A stretch of DNA of 64,000 bases from an uncultured Parabacteroides sp. (lineage in GTDB: Bacteria > Bacteroidota > Bacteroidia > Bacteroidales > Tannerellaceae): the NCBI GenBank assembly GCA_944325355.1, contig CALUZS010000009.1, positions 1 to 64,000 of the forward strand, read 5' to 3'. A model generated the notes under the pieces. The model was not told the DNA's origin. It made no database searches and was given only the letters and a program-made list of their open reading frames with translations. The position numbers and the translations under genes were made by a program. The first letter of the stretch is position 1. The number at the start of each line of letters is the position of its first letter. Below, one piece after another: positions 17,694-27,948 of this stretch.

Positions 17694-18986
17694 ATGAGAA
17701 AATTAAGAAACAACAAAAACATCTTCTTTATGTTCTTACTCCTCCTGTGTGCGCAATTCAGCCAAGCGCAACGGGAGCATCCGGTTACAATCATCATCGC
17801 ACCTGACCATCCGGATTGGATATACAAAGTAAATGAAACGGTTACTTTTAATATCCAGATTTACAAATACGGCAACCTGGTGAAAGATGCTGTCATCAAT
17901 TATGACTTAGGTCCGGAGATGTATCCCACTGAGCAAAAAAAGGATGTACGCCTAAAAGACGGGACATTGAAACTGAAAGCAAAAATGGACAGACCAGGAT
18001 TTTTAAGGTGTAACGTCTCAACGACCATCGACGGCATAAAATATTCCGACAGTGCAGAAGCAGGTATCGAGCCGGAAAAAATACAACCGACAACGGTTGA
18101 GCCGGAAGATTTCGACGAGTTCTGGAACAACGCCATTTCAGAGGCCAGAAAAACACCGCTCAGCCCATCGGTTACACTACTACCCGAACGATGCACCGAC
18201 AAAGTGAACGTCTATCACGTCAGTTTTCAAAACATCCGACCCGGTTCACGTACATTCGGCATCCTTTGTGTTCCTAAAAAACCGGGAAAATATCCGGCAC
18301 TTTTACGTGTCCCCGGAGCCGGTATCCGTCCGTATGCCGGAGATGCTTGGACAGCCGGATACGGAGCTATCACTTTAGAAATCGGTATACATGGAGTACC
18401 GGTAAATATGCCGACAAGCTACTACGATAATTTATACCAAGGCGGATTGTACCAATACTGGCTGATGAATCGGAACAATCGGGATGAATTCTATTTCAAG
18501 CGGGTATTCATCGGATGTGTCCGCGCAGTCGATTTCATCTGTTCCTTACCTGAATTCGATGGAAAGACATTAGGCGTTACCGGCTCAAGCCAAGGCGGAG
18601 CATTATCTTTTGTCACTGCCGCTTTAGATAAACGGGTAACATTCCTTGCCCCGGTTCTGCCAGCCATGTGCGACCATACAGCTTCATTGGAAAACCGCGC
18701 CGACGGATGGCCCCATTTCTTCCATAAGAAAAAGCCGCAGCCCGGTGAAGTTGAGACCAGCCGTTACTACGACGTAGTCAATTTTGCACGCCGCATTACA
18801 GTCAAAGGATGGTACGGATTGAGTTATAACGACGCTACTTGTCCGCCTACAACTACTTTTGGCGCCTACAACTGTGTAAAGGCCCCAAAAGAACTGTACC
18901 GGATGTTCGACACCGGACATTGGTGGTATGATGAAAACTATACGGAATGGTCACGCTGGTTAAGGAAACAACTTGGCGTTGAATAA
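17694..18986 (+). CDS. Acetyl xylan esterase / cephalosporin-C deacetylase family esterase (CE7-like)
   Basis: A 430-residue secreted alpha/beta-hydrolase. A signal peptide ends near LLCAQFSQAQR (about residue 26). An N-terminal beta-domain (about 30-120) precedes the catalytic domain (about 130-430) with nucleophile motif GVTGSSQGGALSF, the RVPGAGIRPY segment and the catalytic histidine in FDTGHWW. The family removes acetyl groups from xylan fragments and other sugars. It is last in the five-gene operon, 8 bases after mntP; a strong terminator follows. The extra N-terminal domain is common in Bacteroidetes forms. Confidence 0.85.
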   Translation: MRKLRNNKNIFFMFLLLLCAQFSQAQREHPVTIIIAPDHPDWIYKVNETVTFNIQIYKYGNLVKDAVINYDLGPEMYPTEQKKDVRLKDGTLKLKAKMDRPGFLRCNVSTTIDGIKYSDSAEAGIEPEKIQPTTVEPEDFDEFWNNAISEARKTPLSPSVTLLPERCTDKVNVYHVSFQNIRPGSRTFGILCVPKKPGKYPALLRVPGAGIRPYAGDAWTAGYGAITLEIGIHGVPVNMPTSYYDNLYQGGLYQYWLMNRNNRDEFYFKRVFIGCVRAVDFICSLPEFDGKTLGVTGSSQGGALSFVTAALDKRVTFLAPVLPAMCDHTASLENRADGWPHFFHKKKPQPGEVETSRYYDVVNFARRITVKGWYGLSYNDATCPPTTTFGAYNCVKAPKELYRMFDTGHWWYDENYTEWSRWLRKQLGVE

Positions 18987-19401
18987 AAATTTTCAGAATA
19001 CATTATCCCAGACAGAACTACCCAGAACAGATAAAACGTTAAAGCAATGCCCTCTGTTTTTATAACAAGGGCATTGCTTTTTTATGCTAACACTTTGTCT
19101 ACCCACAAACTGACATTCTTTTCAAAAGCTGCTGCATTTACAAAAAATACGTTTTCCCTGAAATTTAACGGAAAAGAATCCTCCTTCTATAAAAGACAAA
19201 TACAAAATAAAAATTGACGTTTTTCGAGGTTTTATAAACAAAATTTAAGTATATAAGGGGGGGGGTAAAAACAAATAATTTAGCATCTGAACTTAAATTT
19301 TAAAGAAAGGAGGAATGCGCTAAAAGGAAACAGTAGTTTTTGCACAACAATCATTACAATTTGTTTTTTAATCACTTATTATACTAATAAAACATCCAAA
19401 T
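18987..19401. other. 415-base intergenic region before the SusC gene
   Basis: It contains the terminator at 19041-19085, an AT-rich stretch, and a run of nine G residues at 19257-19265. AAAGGAGGAA at about 19306-19315 resembles a ribosome-binding site but has no start codon close behind it. No coding sequence is visible, and no exact TAnnTTTG is close to the SusC start; the nearest is TAGTTTTTG near 19334 with one extra base. Confidence 0.6.
19041..19085 (+). terminator. Intrinsic terminator after the esterase gene
   Basis: A 13-bp stem (19041-19053 with 19068-19080) around a T-rich loop is followed by more T residues. It ends the five-gene operon. Confidence 0.88.
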
Positions 19402-22400
19402 ATGGACTTTCGATTTACTACAAAACACAGAAAAATAAAAGGATTGCTAATCTCAGCCTTGCTGGTTATTTTCAGCGAAGTCTTCGCACAACAAGGAATT
19501 ACAATCAATGGAACAATCATTGATGAAAGCAATCAACCTTTAATCGGTGCTGCCATCCAAATAAAAGGGACTTCATCGGGACTTACGAGTGATATGGACG
19601 GCAAATTCACATTGACTGTACCGTCAACAAACAGTGTACTTGTCATTTCTTATTTAGGATATGAAACGCAAGAAATCAGAGTCGGTAACAACCGAAACTT
19701 TACAATCCGGTTAAAAACAGACGCGCAGATGCTTGACGAAACAGTCGTTGTCGGCTACGGACGCCAAAAGAAGATAAATTTAACCGGCTCCGTTGCCGCT
19801 GTTTCTGCAAAGGAAATAACAAAAGTTCCGGCAGGCAATATCAGTAATCTGGTCGTCGGTAAATTGCCGGGATTAGTATCCTCACAAGCTGGAGGAGCAC
19901 CGGGAGCCGACGGTACCACCTTGATGGTTCGTGGTTATACCTCTTTCAGCGGAAACTCCATGCCACTGGTCTTGGTGGATGGCGTAGAACGTGAGATGGA
20001 CCGTATCGACCCTAACGACATCGAATCGATTACCGTGTTAAAAGACGCCGCATCGGCAGCCGTTTACGGATTAAAGGCTGCCAATGGTGTAATCCTCGTC
20101 ACTACAAAACGCGGAGAAGAAGGCAAAGCAACCGTAACCTATCGGGGCAACGTCTCATTCCAGAAAGCGACCACTATGCCGAAGATGATGAACGGAGTCC
20201 AATATATGCAATATTATAATCTGGCAAGATATTTGGATGGCACGGACACTGCCGACAATCCTTTCTTCACGGCTGAAGATATCGCAGCCGTCACAAACGG
20301 CGACCCAACGGACGGTTACGAAGTACAGACTGGACTTCCAGCATTTTCAACATCGCTCCGATGCACCAACACAACCTATCCGTGACTGGAGGTAACAAAT
20401 CCGTCAAATACTTCATCAGTGGAGGTTTCATGGACCAACGCGGTTTTTATCATGACTACAAATTCCAACGCGGCAATTTCCGGTCTAATATCGACGCTCA
20501 AGCGACCAAAGACATAAAAGTCACCCTGAATCTATCCGGAAGAATGCAAAATTCATACAGGCCTGGAGCACACAGTTACAACAACCAGGATTATGGTAAC
20601 GTAGTTGGCGATTTGCTGTATGCAGCTCCTTTCATTCCTAAAGAATACAACGGGCTTCCTACCTCCGCTTATCGGGCAGGTGTCAATCCCGACTACGCAC
20701 GCAAACACTCCGGATTCCAAGAGAGCAAGAATTTCTATTTGGAAACTTCTGCAAAAATAGAGTATTCGGCACCGTTCCTTAAAGGATTAAAGGCAAGCTT
20801 CTTAGTTAGCTGGGACCACATGAACGGTGACGGTACCACTTTTTCGTATGCGTATAAAGTAAATCATTACAATCATGGTACCAAACAGTACACCGAACAG
20901 TATTCGCTCGGATTAAGTGAAGACGGAAACATGTACGTTGGTCATCAAAGAAGTCAACAGGTTCTTCTCCGTCCCCAAATCGAATACGCCAACAAATTCG
21001 GGAAACATGATGTAGGGGCTTTATTCCTGTATGAACAGACGCAATATAATTACAACAGCTTGTCCGGTTCTCGCCAAAACTTCCCGATTTTCGACCTCCC
21101 GTATCTCGATTTCGGTAATGAATGGACTGAGGGTGCCAGCAGCAGTGCCACACGTAATGCTACTGCCGGTTACGTAGGACGCGTGAATTATGGATACGAT
21201 TCGAAATACCTGGCTGAATTTTCGTTCAGATACGACGGTTCTTACAATTTCGCGCCAGGACACCGGTGGGGTTTCTTCCCCTCCTTGTCATTGGGCTGGG
21301 TTGTGTCGAACGAACAATTCTTCAAAGATGCATTACCTAAAATCGATGTTTTCAAGATACGTGCATCTGCCGGCAAACTGGGACGCGACAATGTCGATGA
21401 ATTCCTTTACCGGAAATACTACATGTGGCAAGAAAAAAACAGCGCATTCGGAATGGATCCTACAGCCGCAAATACTTTATATAACGGTAACAGCTATCCG
21501 AATCCGGACCTTACTTGGGAAAAGACCAACACATTCAACGTAGGTTTCGACCTTACGGCATGGAACGGTTTGTTAGGTGCCGAGTTTGATGTATTCTACA
21601 AATATACATACGATATCCTGCAAGGAATCTCCGCGTCATATCCTCCTTCGTTAGGCGGACATGTGCCTACCACCGATAACTCCGGGCGTTTCGATGCAAA
21701 AGAATTCGAATTGGTTTTAAGACATACCAACCGGATCAACGACTTTTCGTACAATATCAGTGGAAACGTATCGTTTACACGCAACCGGATATTAAGCAAA
21801 ACCGAATCATCCAACGTGTTGCCATGGCAAAGTGTCATCGGAACATCCATGGGAGCTATTTTAGGCTACGAAGCAATCGGCTTGATTCAAACCGAAGAAC
21901 AGCTTGCAAATGCCCCGACTCCAATAAGCGGTTCGAGAGAACTTCGTTTGGGAGATATTTTATACCGCGACTTAAACGGTGACGGGAAAATAACCACCGA
22001 TGATGCAACCTGGATTAGCAACTCCAACATCCCTGAAATGATGTTCGCACTTAACTTCGATGCAAATTATAAAGGATTCGACTTGTCTTTGCAATTCCAG
22101 GGAGCAGCATTAAACGATAAGATGCTTTGCGGCACATGGAACAACGGTGCATCCGACAACACGCCGTTAACAAAACCGTTCTACGGCAACTACGATAATG
22201 CTCCTGTCTATTTGGTGGAAGGAAGTTGGACACCCGATAATACAGATGCGGAATATCCCCGCCTGTCTGTTATCGGAAACCCGAACAACAGTATCGTATC
22301 TACATTCTGGAAAAGGAACGGTGCTTACCTGCGCCTGAAGAACATTACGTTAGGATACACCATTCCTAAACACATCATCAATAAAGCTGGATTACAAAAT

Positions 22401-22538
22401 TTACGGGTGTACGTTGCAGGTTCCAACCTGTTTACTATAACCGACTTCAAATATTTGGATCCGGAATCACCGAATGTTGTACAGGGTTATTATCCGCAAC
22501 AGAAAACGATGAGTTTTGGTGTAGACATTTCGTTCTAA
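19402..22538 (+). pseudogene. SusC/RagA-type TonB-dependent outer-membrane transporter, frameshifted
   Basis: The locus would encode about 1045 residues, normal for SusC. The first part (19402-20385) has a signal peptide ending SEVFAQ, a carboxypeptidase-regulatory beta-domain (about 33-105) and the TonB plug with ETVVVGYGRQKK. The second part (frame 3, ending 22538) carries the beta-barrel with NLSVTGGNKSVKYF and DLNGDGKITTDD. Between them the frame moves by minus one near 20325-20335: frame 3 restores TDWTSSIFNIAPMHQHN, a typical SusC junction, while frame 1 runs to a stop 18 codons later. No slippery heptamer is visible. It imports oligosaccharides with the downstream SusD. It may be a true lesion or a sequencing error. 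Confidence 0.88.
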
Positions 22539-22557
22539 CAATTAAACTACACGAGAT

Positions 22558-24222
22558 ATGAAAAAAGCATTAATATATACGGCAGCACTATTTGCCACCA
22601 CGCTCGGAGGATGTAACGTATTAGACGTAGACCCGACCGACAAACTAAGCGAAACGACAACCTACTCAAGTATCGAGAATCTTGATTTGTATGTCAAAAG
22701 CTTCTACGGGATTTTATATACATCCACCACTTGCGAAATAAGAAGCGCCAATTTAAGTGACGGCTTTTCCGACTTGGTTAAATACTCTTGGTACAACACC
22801 ACCGGTGGAACATTTAATAAGTTCTTCTATACACCCAATTACCTCACTCCCGAAAACTGCGGATTCATGACCCCGTGGTCGGACCTGTATCGCCGGATAC
22901 GGCAGACAAATGAATATTTTGCCGATTTGAGTGCAGGATACGCCGATGGCCTTGACCCGGAGGAACTGAAAATAAGGACGGCAGAAACCCGGTTCATGAG
23001 AGCTTTCGCTTATCAGGATTTGGCGCTGCGGCACGGAGGTGTGATTCTTCGCGTTTCCGAAACAAGCGTCGACGGCCCGGAGGAAAAAGACAAAGCACGG
23101 TCAAGCAAAGAAGACACTTGGGATTTCATTATCAACGAATACAGGAAAGCGGCTGCCGACCTGCCGGAAGAGTGGGATAGCTCCAATACCGGAAGGGTAA
23201 CCAAAGGCTCGGCATGGGGCATGATGGCAAGAGCTGCATTATATGCCGGACATTGGGACGAAGCACTTGAAGCTTGCAACGAAGTAGAAAAGTTGGCTGC
23301 GAAAGGCATCTACCAATTAATGGATGAATATTCCGACGTATTCACTGTCGTTAATAACAAAGAATTGCTTGTTACCGTAAATTTCGACAGCCCGGACTTA
23401 CAGCATGACTTTGACACCAATTTTGCGCCAACAGGAGATAGAATAGGCTTTTGTGGAGGTGTCGCTACACCAACCGACGAGTTTGCGTCCTCTTTCGATA
23501 TTCAAATCAACGGGGAATGGAAAGCTTTCGACTGGGATGAAGTGATTACGGAAAACATCGACCCTTGGACAAACAGAGACCCGAGGTTCTATGCCACTAT
23601 TCTATATAACGGCGCAGATTGGAAAGGACGTAAAATCGAATTGTTTGTTGACGGAGTGGACGGGTTCGTTCCTTATACCGGAACTGCCGATGATGTACGG
23701 AAATCAACAACCGGATACTCTTTCCGCAAGTTTGTCAAAGAGGACCCGGATGAAGATTTTTCTTTCACGAAGAGCGATCAGTTCTGGATAGAGATGCGTT
23801 ATGCTGAAATCTTCTTGATAAAATCAGAAGCATACGCCCGAAAAAATGATTTTACAAATGCCTATATCGAACTGAACAAATTAAGACAGACACGCTCAAG
23901 CGTACAGCTGCCAGCCCTCCCGCAACAAACCAACTGGGATTCCTACCTGACAGACCTTCAAAAAGAGCGTATCTGCGAATTAGGGCTGGAAGGTCATCGT
24001 TATTGGGATTTACGTCGCTGGGGTATTGCAGAACAGACATTGAACGGCTCCCGTGTACACGGTATCAAGATTACGAAGAACAGTGACGACAGTTACACTT
24101 ACGAACGCGTTGATGCCGATACCCAGGACAGGATATATACATCCAAATATGATGTTGCTCCTATTCCGCAAGATGAGATTCGGAACAATACGCTCTGTAA
24201 ACAAGATCCGGCATGGGAATAA
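22558..24222 (+). CDS. SusD/RagB-type nutrient-binding outer-membrane lipoprotein
   Basis: A 554-residue lipoprotein with lipobox TLGGC (Cys19). The SusD fold is shown by TPR-like helices and by IRTAETRFMRAFAYQDLALRH split around residues 140-160, EICLELGLEGHRYWDLRRWG-type sequence near 470, and a C-terminal PIPQDEIRNNTL. It binds glycan at the cell surface and caps the SusC barrel. It follows SusC by 19 bases. No regulator (ECF sigma, hybrid two-component or SusR) lies next to the pair. The substrate is unknown. Confidence 0.93.
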   Translation: MKKALIYTAALFATTLGGCNVLDVDPTDKLSETTTYSSIENLDLYVKSFYGILYTSTTCEIRSANLSDGFSDLVKYSWYNTTGGTFNKFFYTPNYLTPENCGFMTPWSDLYRRIRQTNEYFADLSAGYADGLDPEELKIRTAETRFMRAFAYQDLALRHGGVILRVSETSVDGPEEKDKARSSKEDTWDFIINEYRKAAADLPEEWDSSNTGRVTKGSAWGMMARAALYAGHWDEALEACNEVEKLAAKGIYQLMDEYSDVFTVVNNKELLVTVNFDSPDLQHDFDTNFAPTGDRIGFCGGVATPTDEFASSFDIQINGEWKAFDWDEVITENIDPWTNRDPRFYATILYNGADWKGRKIELFVDGVDGFVPYTGTADDVRKSTTGYSFRKFVKEDPDEDFSFTKSDQFWIEMRYAEIFLIKSEAYARKNDFTNAYIELNKLRQTRSSVQLPALPQQTNWDSYLTDLQKERICELGLEGHRYWDLRRWGIAEQTLNGSRVHGIKITKNSDDSYTYERVDADTQDRIYTSKYDVAPIPQDEIRNNTLCKQDPAWE

Positions 24223-24247
24223 TTACTAATCAAAAAACAAAACGTAT

Positions 24248-26071
24248 ATGAAACTAAAATACATAATCGCAACGTTCATCACGCTGATGGCAACAGGATG
24301 CCAAGAGCCCGACGAACTGGTCAGAGGTGAGGGTGACAACATGTCTACGCTTACAGTAAGGGGACGGTTTGCCGCTGATGAAACAAAAGAATATGAGTCT
24401 GTTATTGATGAGGAAGCCGGAACAATTACCGTCCAGGTTCCCTATTACATTTCAGACACGTTGGAGATTCAAGGAGACTTGACTAAAATGAAATTGAACG
24501 CTACCTTACCATTAGGTGCAAAATTTAATCCAGGCATTTCAGGAGTAAAGGATCTCGTAACCGGATTTTCATCCACATTAATATATGAAGACGGCACAGA
24601 GAAGCCCTATGAGTTTAAGGCGGTATACGTAAAGTCTTCGGCTAAGAATATTACGAAATTTACGATAGACAACTATCCGCGAGCAACAATAACCATCGAA
24701 GAAGATTCGACCGGGACAACAGGTAAAGTCATTATCTACAAAACAAGTTCATCAATAGAGAATCTCTTGACAAATGCAGAATTGAACTTGGAAATCTCGC
24801 CATGGTCAACCGCTTCCATCAGCAATGGGGAAAGTGTTGACCTCACGAATAATGTAGAGATTGAAATCACCGCCCAAGACGGGACAAAAAAGACATACAC
24901 GGTAGTCATCCAGACACCAGACATTGTCCCCTCCGGCGAATTGGGTAAAATATCTGCTTTGTTCGGATTCCAGCCGACAGGCAACAATCCGATGAATTTC
25001 GAAAGCGGAAAGAACCGTTCATTTACAGTGGCCGAATCTGAGATTGTTCTGGGTCACCTCAACAACAATTTCCAACGATACGACCGATTTACCGGCGAAC
25101 CTTTGAACAAAACCGTCAATTCTACTGGAATGTTAGACGGCTTCACCCACGCCATCACATCAGATGATAACGGAGTGCTGGTTTCCACAACGTTGGCTGC
25201 GGCAAAAAATCAATGGTCTTCAAATACGCTGTTGCAATTCTATGTATGGAAAGACGGATTGGATAACGCTCCTACCCTAATATATTCGGCCGATATCATG
25301 ACCGACCCGGTATTTGCAAGCCTGAATCCCGACGGTGGAGGTTTTGACATAGGACGAAGCTTAGCTGTAACCGGAGATATTGTAGCCGGAACAGCACAAA
25401 TCATGGTAGTATCTTCAGCCAAACAAACCGTACTGCGCTATAAGGCTACCAACGGCGAGATAACAGAAGATCCGGAATTTATTCCGTTTACAGTCAGTGT
25501 AGGCTCCACGGCAAAAGCTGTTCCATGCACAAACTCAGACAATACGGATTTCGTTTTAAGTTCCTACAATTCGAGCAGGACACATTACTACTTTGGCACA
25601 AACAATGGCGGCGAACGCACGGTTGTCCAAATGAGTCCGAAAGGTGATTGGTGGGGTAACGACACGAAAGGAATGGATTACATGGAATTTAATGGCGTTA
25701 AATTGATTGCCATACAGAACGGCTCGTACAGCGGAAGTGCTGATGCTTATAACCGTCTATGCATTGGCAATATGACAACACCGACGTCAGATGTTTTCTC
25801 CGGAAAACAAATCATGGATTCGCGCTTGCAGAACTTCGACCCGAATGTTGTCGATGCTAACGGCAATCCTTTAGCACAAAATGCTACCGTAACCGGTATG
25901 ACCTCGTTCTATGTTTCCGCTACTTTAGGTGGTGCCATAGGAACAAATGCAAACAAAACCGGAGATGTATGCTTCGCACGAAGCGAAGACGGGAACGCGA
26001 TACAGGTGTATATGCTGACTACCGACCACGGAATGCTCGGTTATGAAATCACACGGTTCGACATCGAATAA
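24248..26071 (+). CDS. DUF5018-like surface lipoprotein of the SusCD cluster
   Basis: A 607-residue lipoprotein (lipobox ATGC, Cys18). The N-terminal half contains two repeated beta-domains (about residues 30-125 and 130-225), each ending in a KPYEFKAVYVK- or KKTYTVVIQ-type strand, typical of DUF5018-like domains. The C-terminal 370 residues look like a beta-propeller or beta-rich sensor domain and are of unknown function. Position after SusD suggests a SusE/SusF-type surface glycan-binding role. It ends at a shared terminator. Confidence 0.7.
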   Translation: MKLKYIIATFITLMATGCQEPDELVRGEGDNMSTLTVRGRFAADETKEYESVIDEEAGTITVQVPYYISDTLEIQGDLTKMKLNATLPLGAKFNPGISGVKDLVTGFSSTLIYEDGTEKPYEFKAVYVKSSAKNITKFTIDNYPRATITIEEDSTGTTGKVIIYKTSSSIENLLTNAELNLEISPWSTASISNGESVDLTNNVEIEITAQDGTKKTYTVVIQTPDIVPSGELGKISALFGFQPTGNNPMNFESGKNRSFTVAESEIVLGHLNNNFQRYDRFTGEPLNKTVNSTGMLDGFTHAITSDDNGVLVSTTLAAAKNQWSSNTLLQFYVWKDGLDNAPTLIYSADIMTDPVFASLNPDGGGFDIGRSLAVTGDIVAGTAQIMVVSSAKQTVLRYKATNGEITEDPEFIPFTVSVGSTAKAVPCTNSDNTDFVLSSYNSSRTHYYFGTNNGGERTVVQMSPKGDWWGNDTKGMDYMEFNGVKLIAIQNGSYSGSADAYNRLCIGNMTTPTSDVFSGKQIMDSRLQNFDPNVVDANGNPLAQNATVTGMTSFYVSATLGGAIGTNANKTGDVCFARSEDGNAIQVYMLTTDHGMLGYEITRFDIE

Positions 26072-26102
26072 AGCTCCCTTTTCCTACGGGGAAATTAACC
26101 AT

Positions 26103-26138
26103 AAAAAAAGGAATCCGAATATTCGGATTCCTTTTTTT
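26103..26138. terminator. Perfectly symmetric bidirectional terminator
   Basis: An 18-bp perfect palindrome running from seven A residues into GGAATCCGAAT and its mirror, ending in seven T residues. It serves both the DUF5018-like gene (+) and the AspT-family transporter (-). Confidence 0.92.
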
Positions 26139-26162
26139 ATGACTTCTACTATTTCTAATATA

Positions 26163-27839
26163 TTATGCAAAAAACAGGATAATCAACTGGGCTGTCAACA
26201 CCCGCAAGAACATTGACAACGGATATACGGTTGCATATCCCACAGAAGGAGCATCGTTTCCGGCAACTCCGTTCGCATAAGCCAATGCAGGCGGGTCAGT
26301 CGTACTACCGGCAATCAAGCCCATCAAGGTAAAGTAATTAATCTTGCAGAAATAACGTGCGATGCACCCAATGACAAGCAACGGAACAATGGTTATAATA
26401 AAACCATATCCTATCCATGCCAGACCTCCGTTGTTGACAATCGTATCCACAAAACCGCTTCCGGCATTCAAACCTACGCAAGCAAGGAACAAAGAGATTC
26501 CGATTTCCCGCAACATAAAGTTCGCACTCTGCGTTGTATAAGTTATCAGTTTATAATGATAGCCGAAACGGCTGATTAAAATGGAAGCAATCAAAGGACC
26601 GCCTGCCAATCCCAATTTGACGGACTGAGGGATTCCCGGGAATGTGATAGGAATACTTCCCAAAACAATACCGATTGCTATGCCCAGGAAGATGGTAATC
26701 ATGTTCGGTTCGTTCAAACGCTTCAATGAATTACCAAGGACTTTTTCCACATTGGCAACCGCAGTCTCCGTACCGACAACGTTTACACGGTCACCCACCT
26801 GGAGTGTCAGCCCCGGCGTCGCAACCAAATCCATACCGGCACGGTTAATACGTGTTATATTGATTCCATACAGTTTACGAAGTTTCAATTGTCCAAGCCG
26901 TTTTCCGTTCAATTCCGGTTTTGTAATCAAAATACGCCGATTGATAAACTGGCTCTCCATACGTATCCATTGCTTACGTTCCATATCGATTTCCTCGCCA
27001 ATGAAAGTAACCAATGTCGGGGCATCCTGCTCCGTCGTGATTACAAAAATCTTATCGTCTTCATGCAGGACAGAAGATGCGGAAGCTATTTCTATCTGTT
27101 TGTTATCGTTTCTCCAAATACGCGAGATAACGAACTCACGATGTTCGAGCAATGAAGACATCTCGCCGACTGTTTTCCCGAACACCGCAGGGTTCTTTAC
27201 AACCAAAGAGATAGGCTTGGCCTCGTTTGAAGGATGTTCCTCATGCTGCTCCAAATCGGCAGTTTCCCTAGCGAAAGAAACTTTGAACACATAACGGACG
27301 AACAACATTGCCAAAATAATACCAATCACACCCAACGGATATGCAACCGCATATCCTAAAGCAATGGTTTCGTCAGTAGTTCCATACATATCCGAATAGG
27401 CCTGCTGGGCAGCACCCAATCCCGGAGTATTCGTAACAGCACCCGAAAGGATACCTACCATTGTCGGAACAGGAATTCCGCTCACATAGTGCAATACGAT
27501 AGCGGTAATTACACCCAAAAAGATAATCCCGCAGGCAAGCAAATTCAACGTTATCCCTCCTTGTTTGAAGGATGAAAAAAATCCGGGTCCCACCTGCATA
27601 CCTACCGCATAAACAAAAAGGATCAATCCGAATTCCTGGAAGAAATGAATCACATTATGGTTAACCGTAAAACCGAAATGCCCCAATATTATACCCACAA
27701 ACAAAACAAAGGTAATACCCAATGAAATCCCGAAAATCTTTATTTTCCCAAGTTGAATACCAGCTGCAATCGTTACAGCCAGAAAAAGTAAAGAATGACC
27801 GACGCCTTCACCAAATAACAATTCGTTAATCCATTCCAT
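26163..27839 (-). CDS. AspT/YidE-family transporter with two TrkA-C domains
   Basis: A 558-residue inner-membrane protein: about five N-terminal helices (to about 185), two cytoplasmic TrkA-C domains (about 205-285 and 290-375, [11 protein letters not shown]), then about five to six helices to the end. Repeats [18 protein letters not shown] and [16 protein letters not shown] mark the two membrane halves. AspT exchanges aspartate for alanine; YidE-type relatives are uncharacterised, so the substrate is open. Its promoter faces the cyclophilin gene promoter. Confidence 0.88.
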   Translation of the reverse strand: MEWINELLFGEGVGHSLLFLAVTIAAGIQLGKIKIFGISLGITFVLFVGIILGHFGFTVNHNVIHFFQEFGLILFVYAVGMQVGPGFFSSFKQGGITLNLLACGIIFLGVITAIVLHYVSGIPVPTMVGILSGAVTNTPGLGAAQQAYSDMYGTTDETIALGYAVAYPLGVIGIILAMLFVRYVFKVSFARETADLEQHEEHPSNEAKPISLVVKNPAVFGKTVGEMSSLLEHREFVISRIWRNDNKQIEIASASSVLHEDDKIFVITTEQDAPTLVTFIGEEIDMERKQWIRMESQFINRRILITKPELNGKRLGQLKLRKLYGINITRINRAGMDLVATPGLTLQVGDRVNVVGTETAVANVEKVLGNSLKRLNEPNMITIFLGIAIGIVLGSIPITFPGIPQSVKLGLAGGPLIASILISRFGYHYKLITYTTQSANFMLREIGISLFLACVGLNAGSGFVDTIVNNGGLAWIGYGFIITIVPLLVIGCIARYFCKINYFTLMGLIAGSTTDPPALAYANGVAGNDAPSVGYATVYPLSMFLRVLTAQLIILFFA

Positions 27840-27879
27840 CTTCTAATCTGCTAAATCCTAATTTCTTTAAAAATTCGCA

Positions 27880-27887
27880 CAAAGGTA
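27880..27887 (-). promoter_or_regulatory. -7 element of the AspT-family gene
   Basis: TACCTTTG on the minus strand, about 40 bases before the start codon. It lies within 10 bases of the divergent -33 element of the cyclophilin gene. Confidence 0.5.
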
Positions 27888-27896
27888 GGTATTCCG

Positions 27897-27927
27897 TTTG
27901 TGTTGTACAACATATTTTCTACTTTTA
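27897..27927 (+). promoter_or_regulatory. Predicted promoter of the cyclophilin gene
   Basis: TTTG at 27897-27900, a 19-base spacer and TACTTTTA at 27920-27927, one base off the -7 consensus. Confidence 0.5.
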
Positions 27928-27948
27928 CAATTTAAAAACAGATATACA

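Noticed and set aside
20325..20340. Programmed minus-one frameshift in SusC.
   Set aside because: No slippery heptamer or downstream pseudoknot is evident, and SusC genes are not known to need one.
26644..27294. 216-codon plus-strand frame opposite the AspT-family transporter.
   Set aside because: Antisense to conserved TrkA-C and membrane regions; Ser/Ile-rich without domain.
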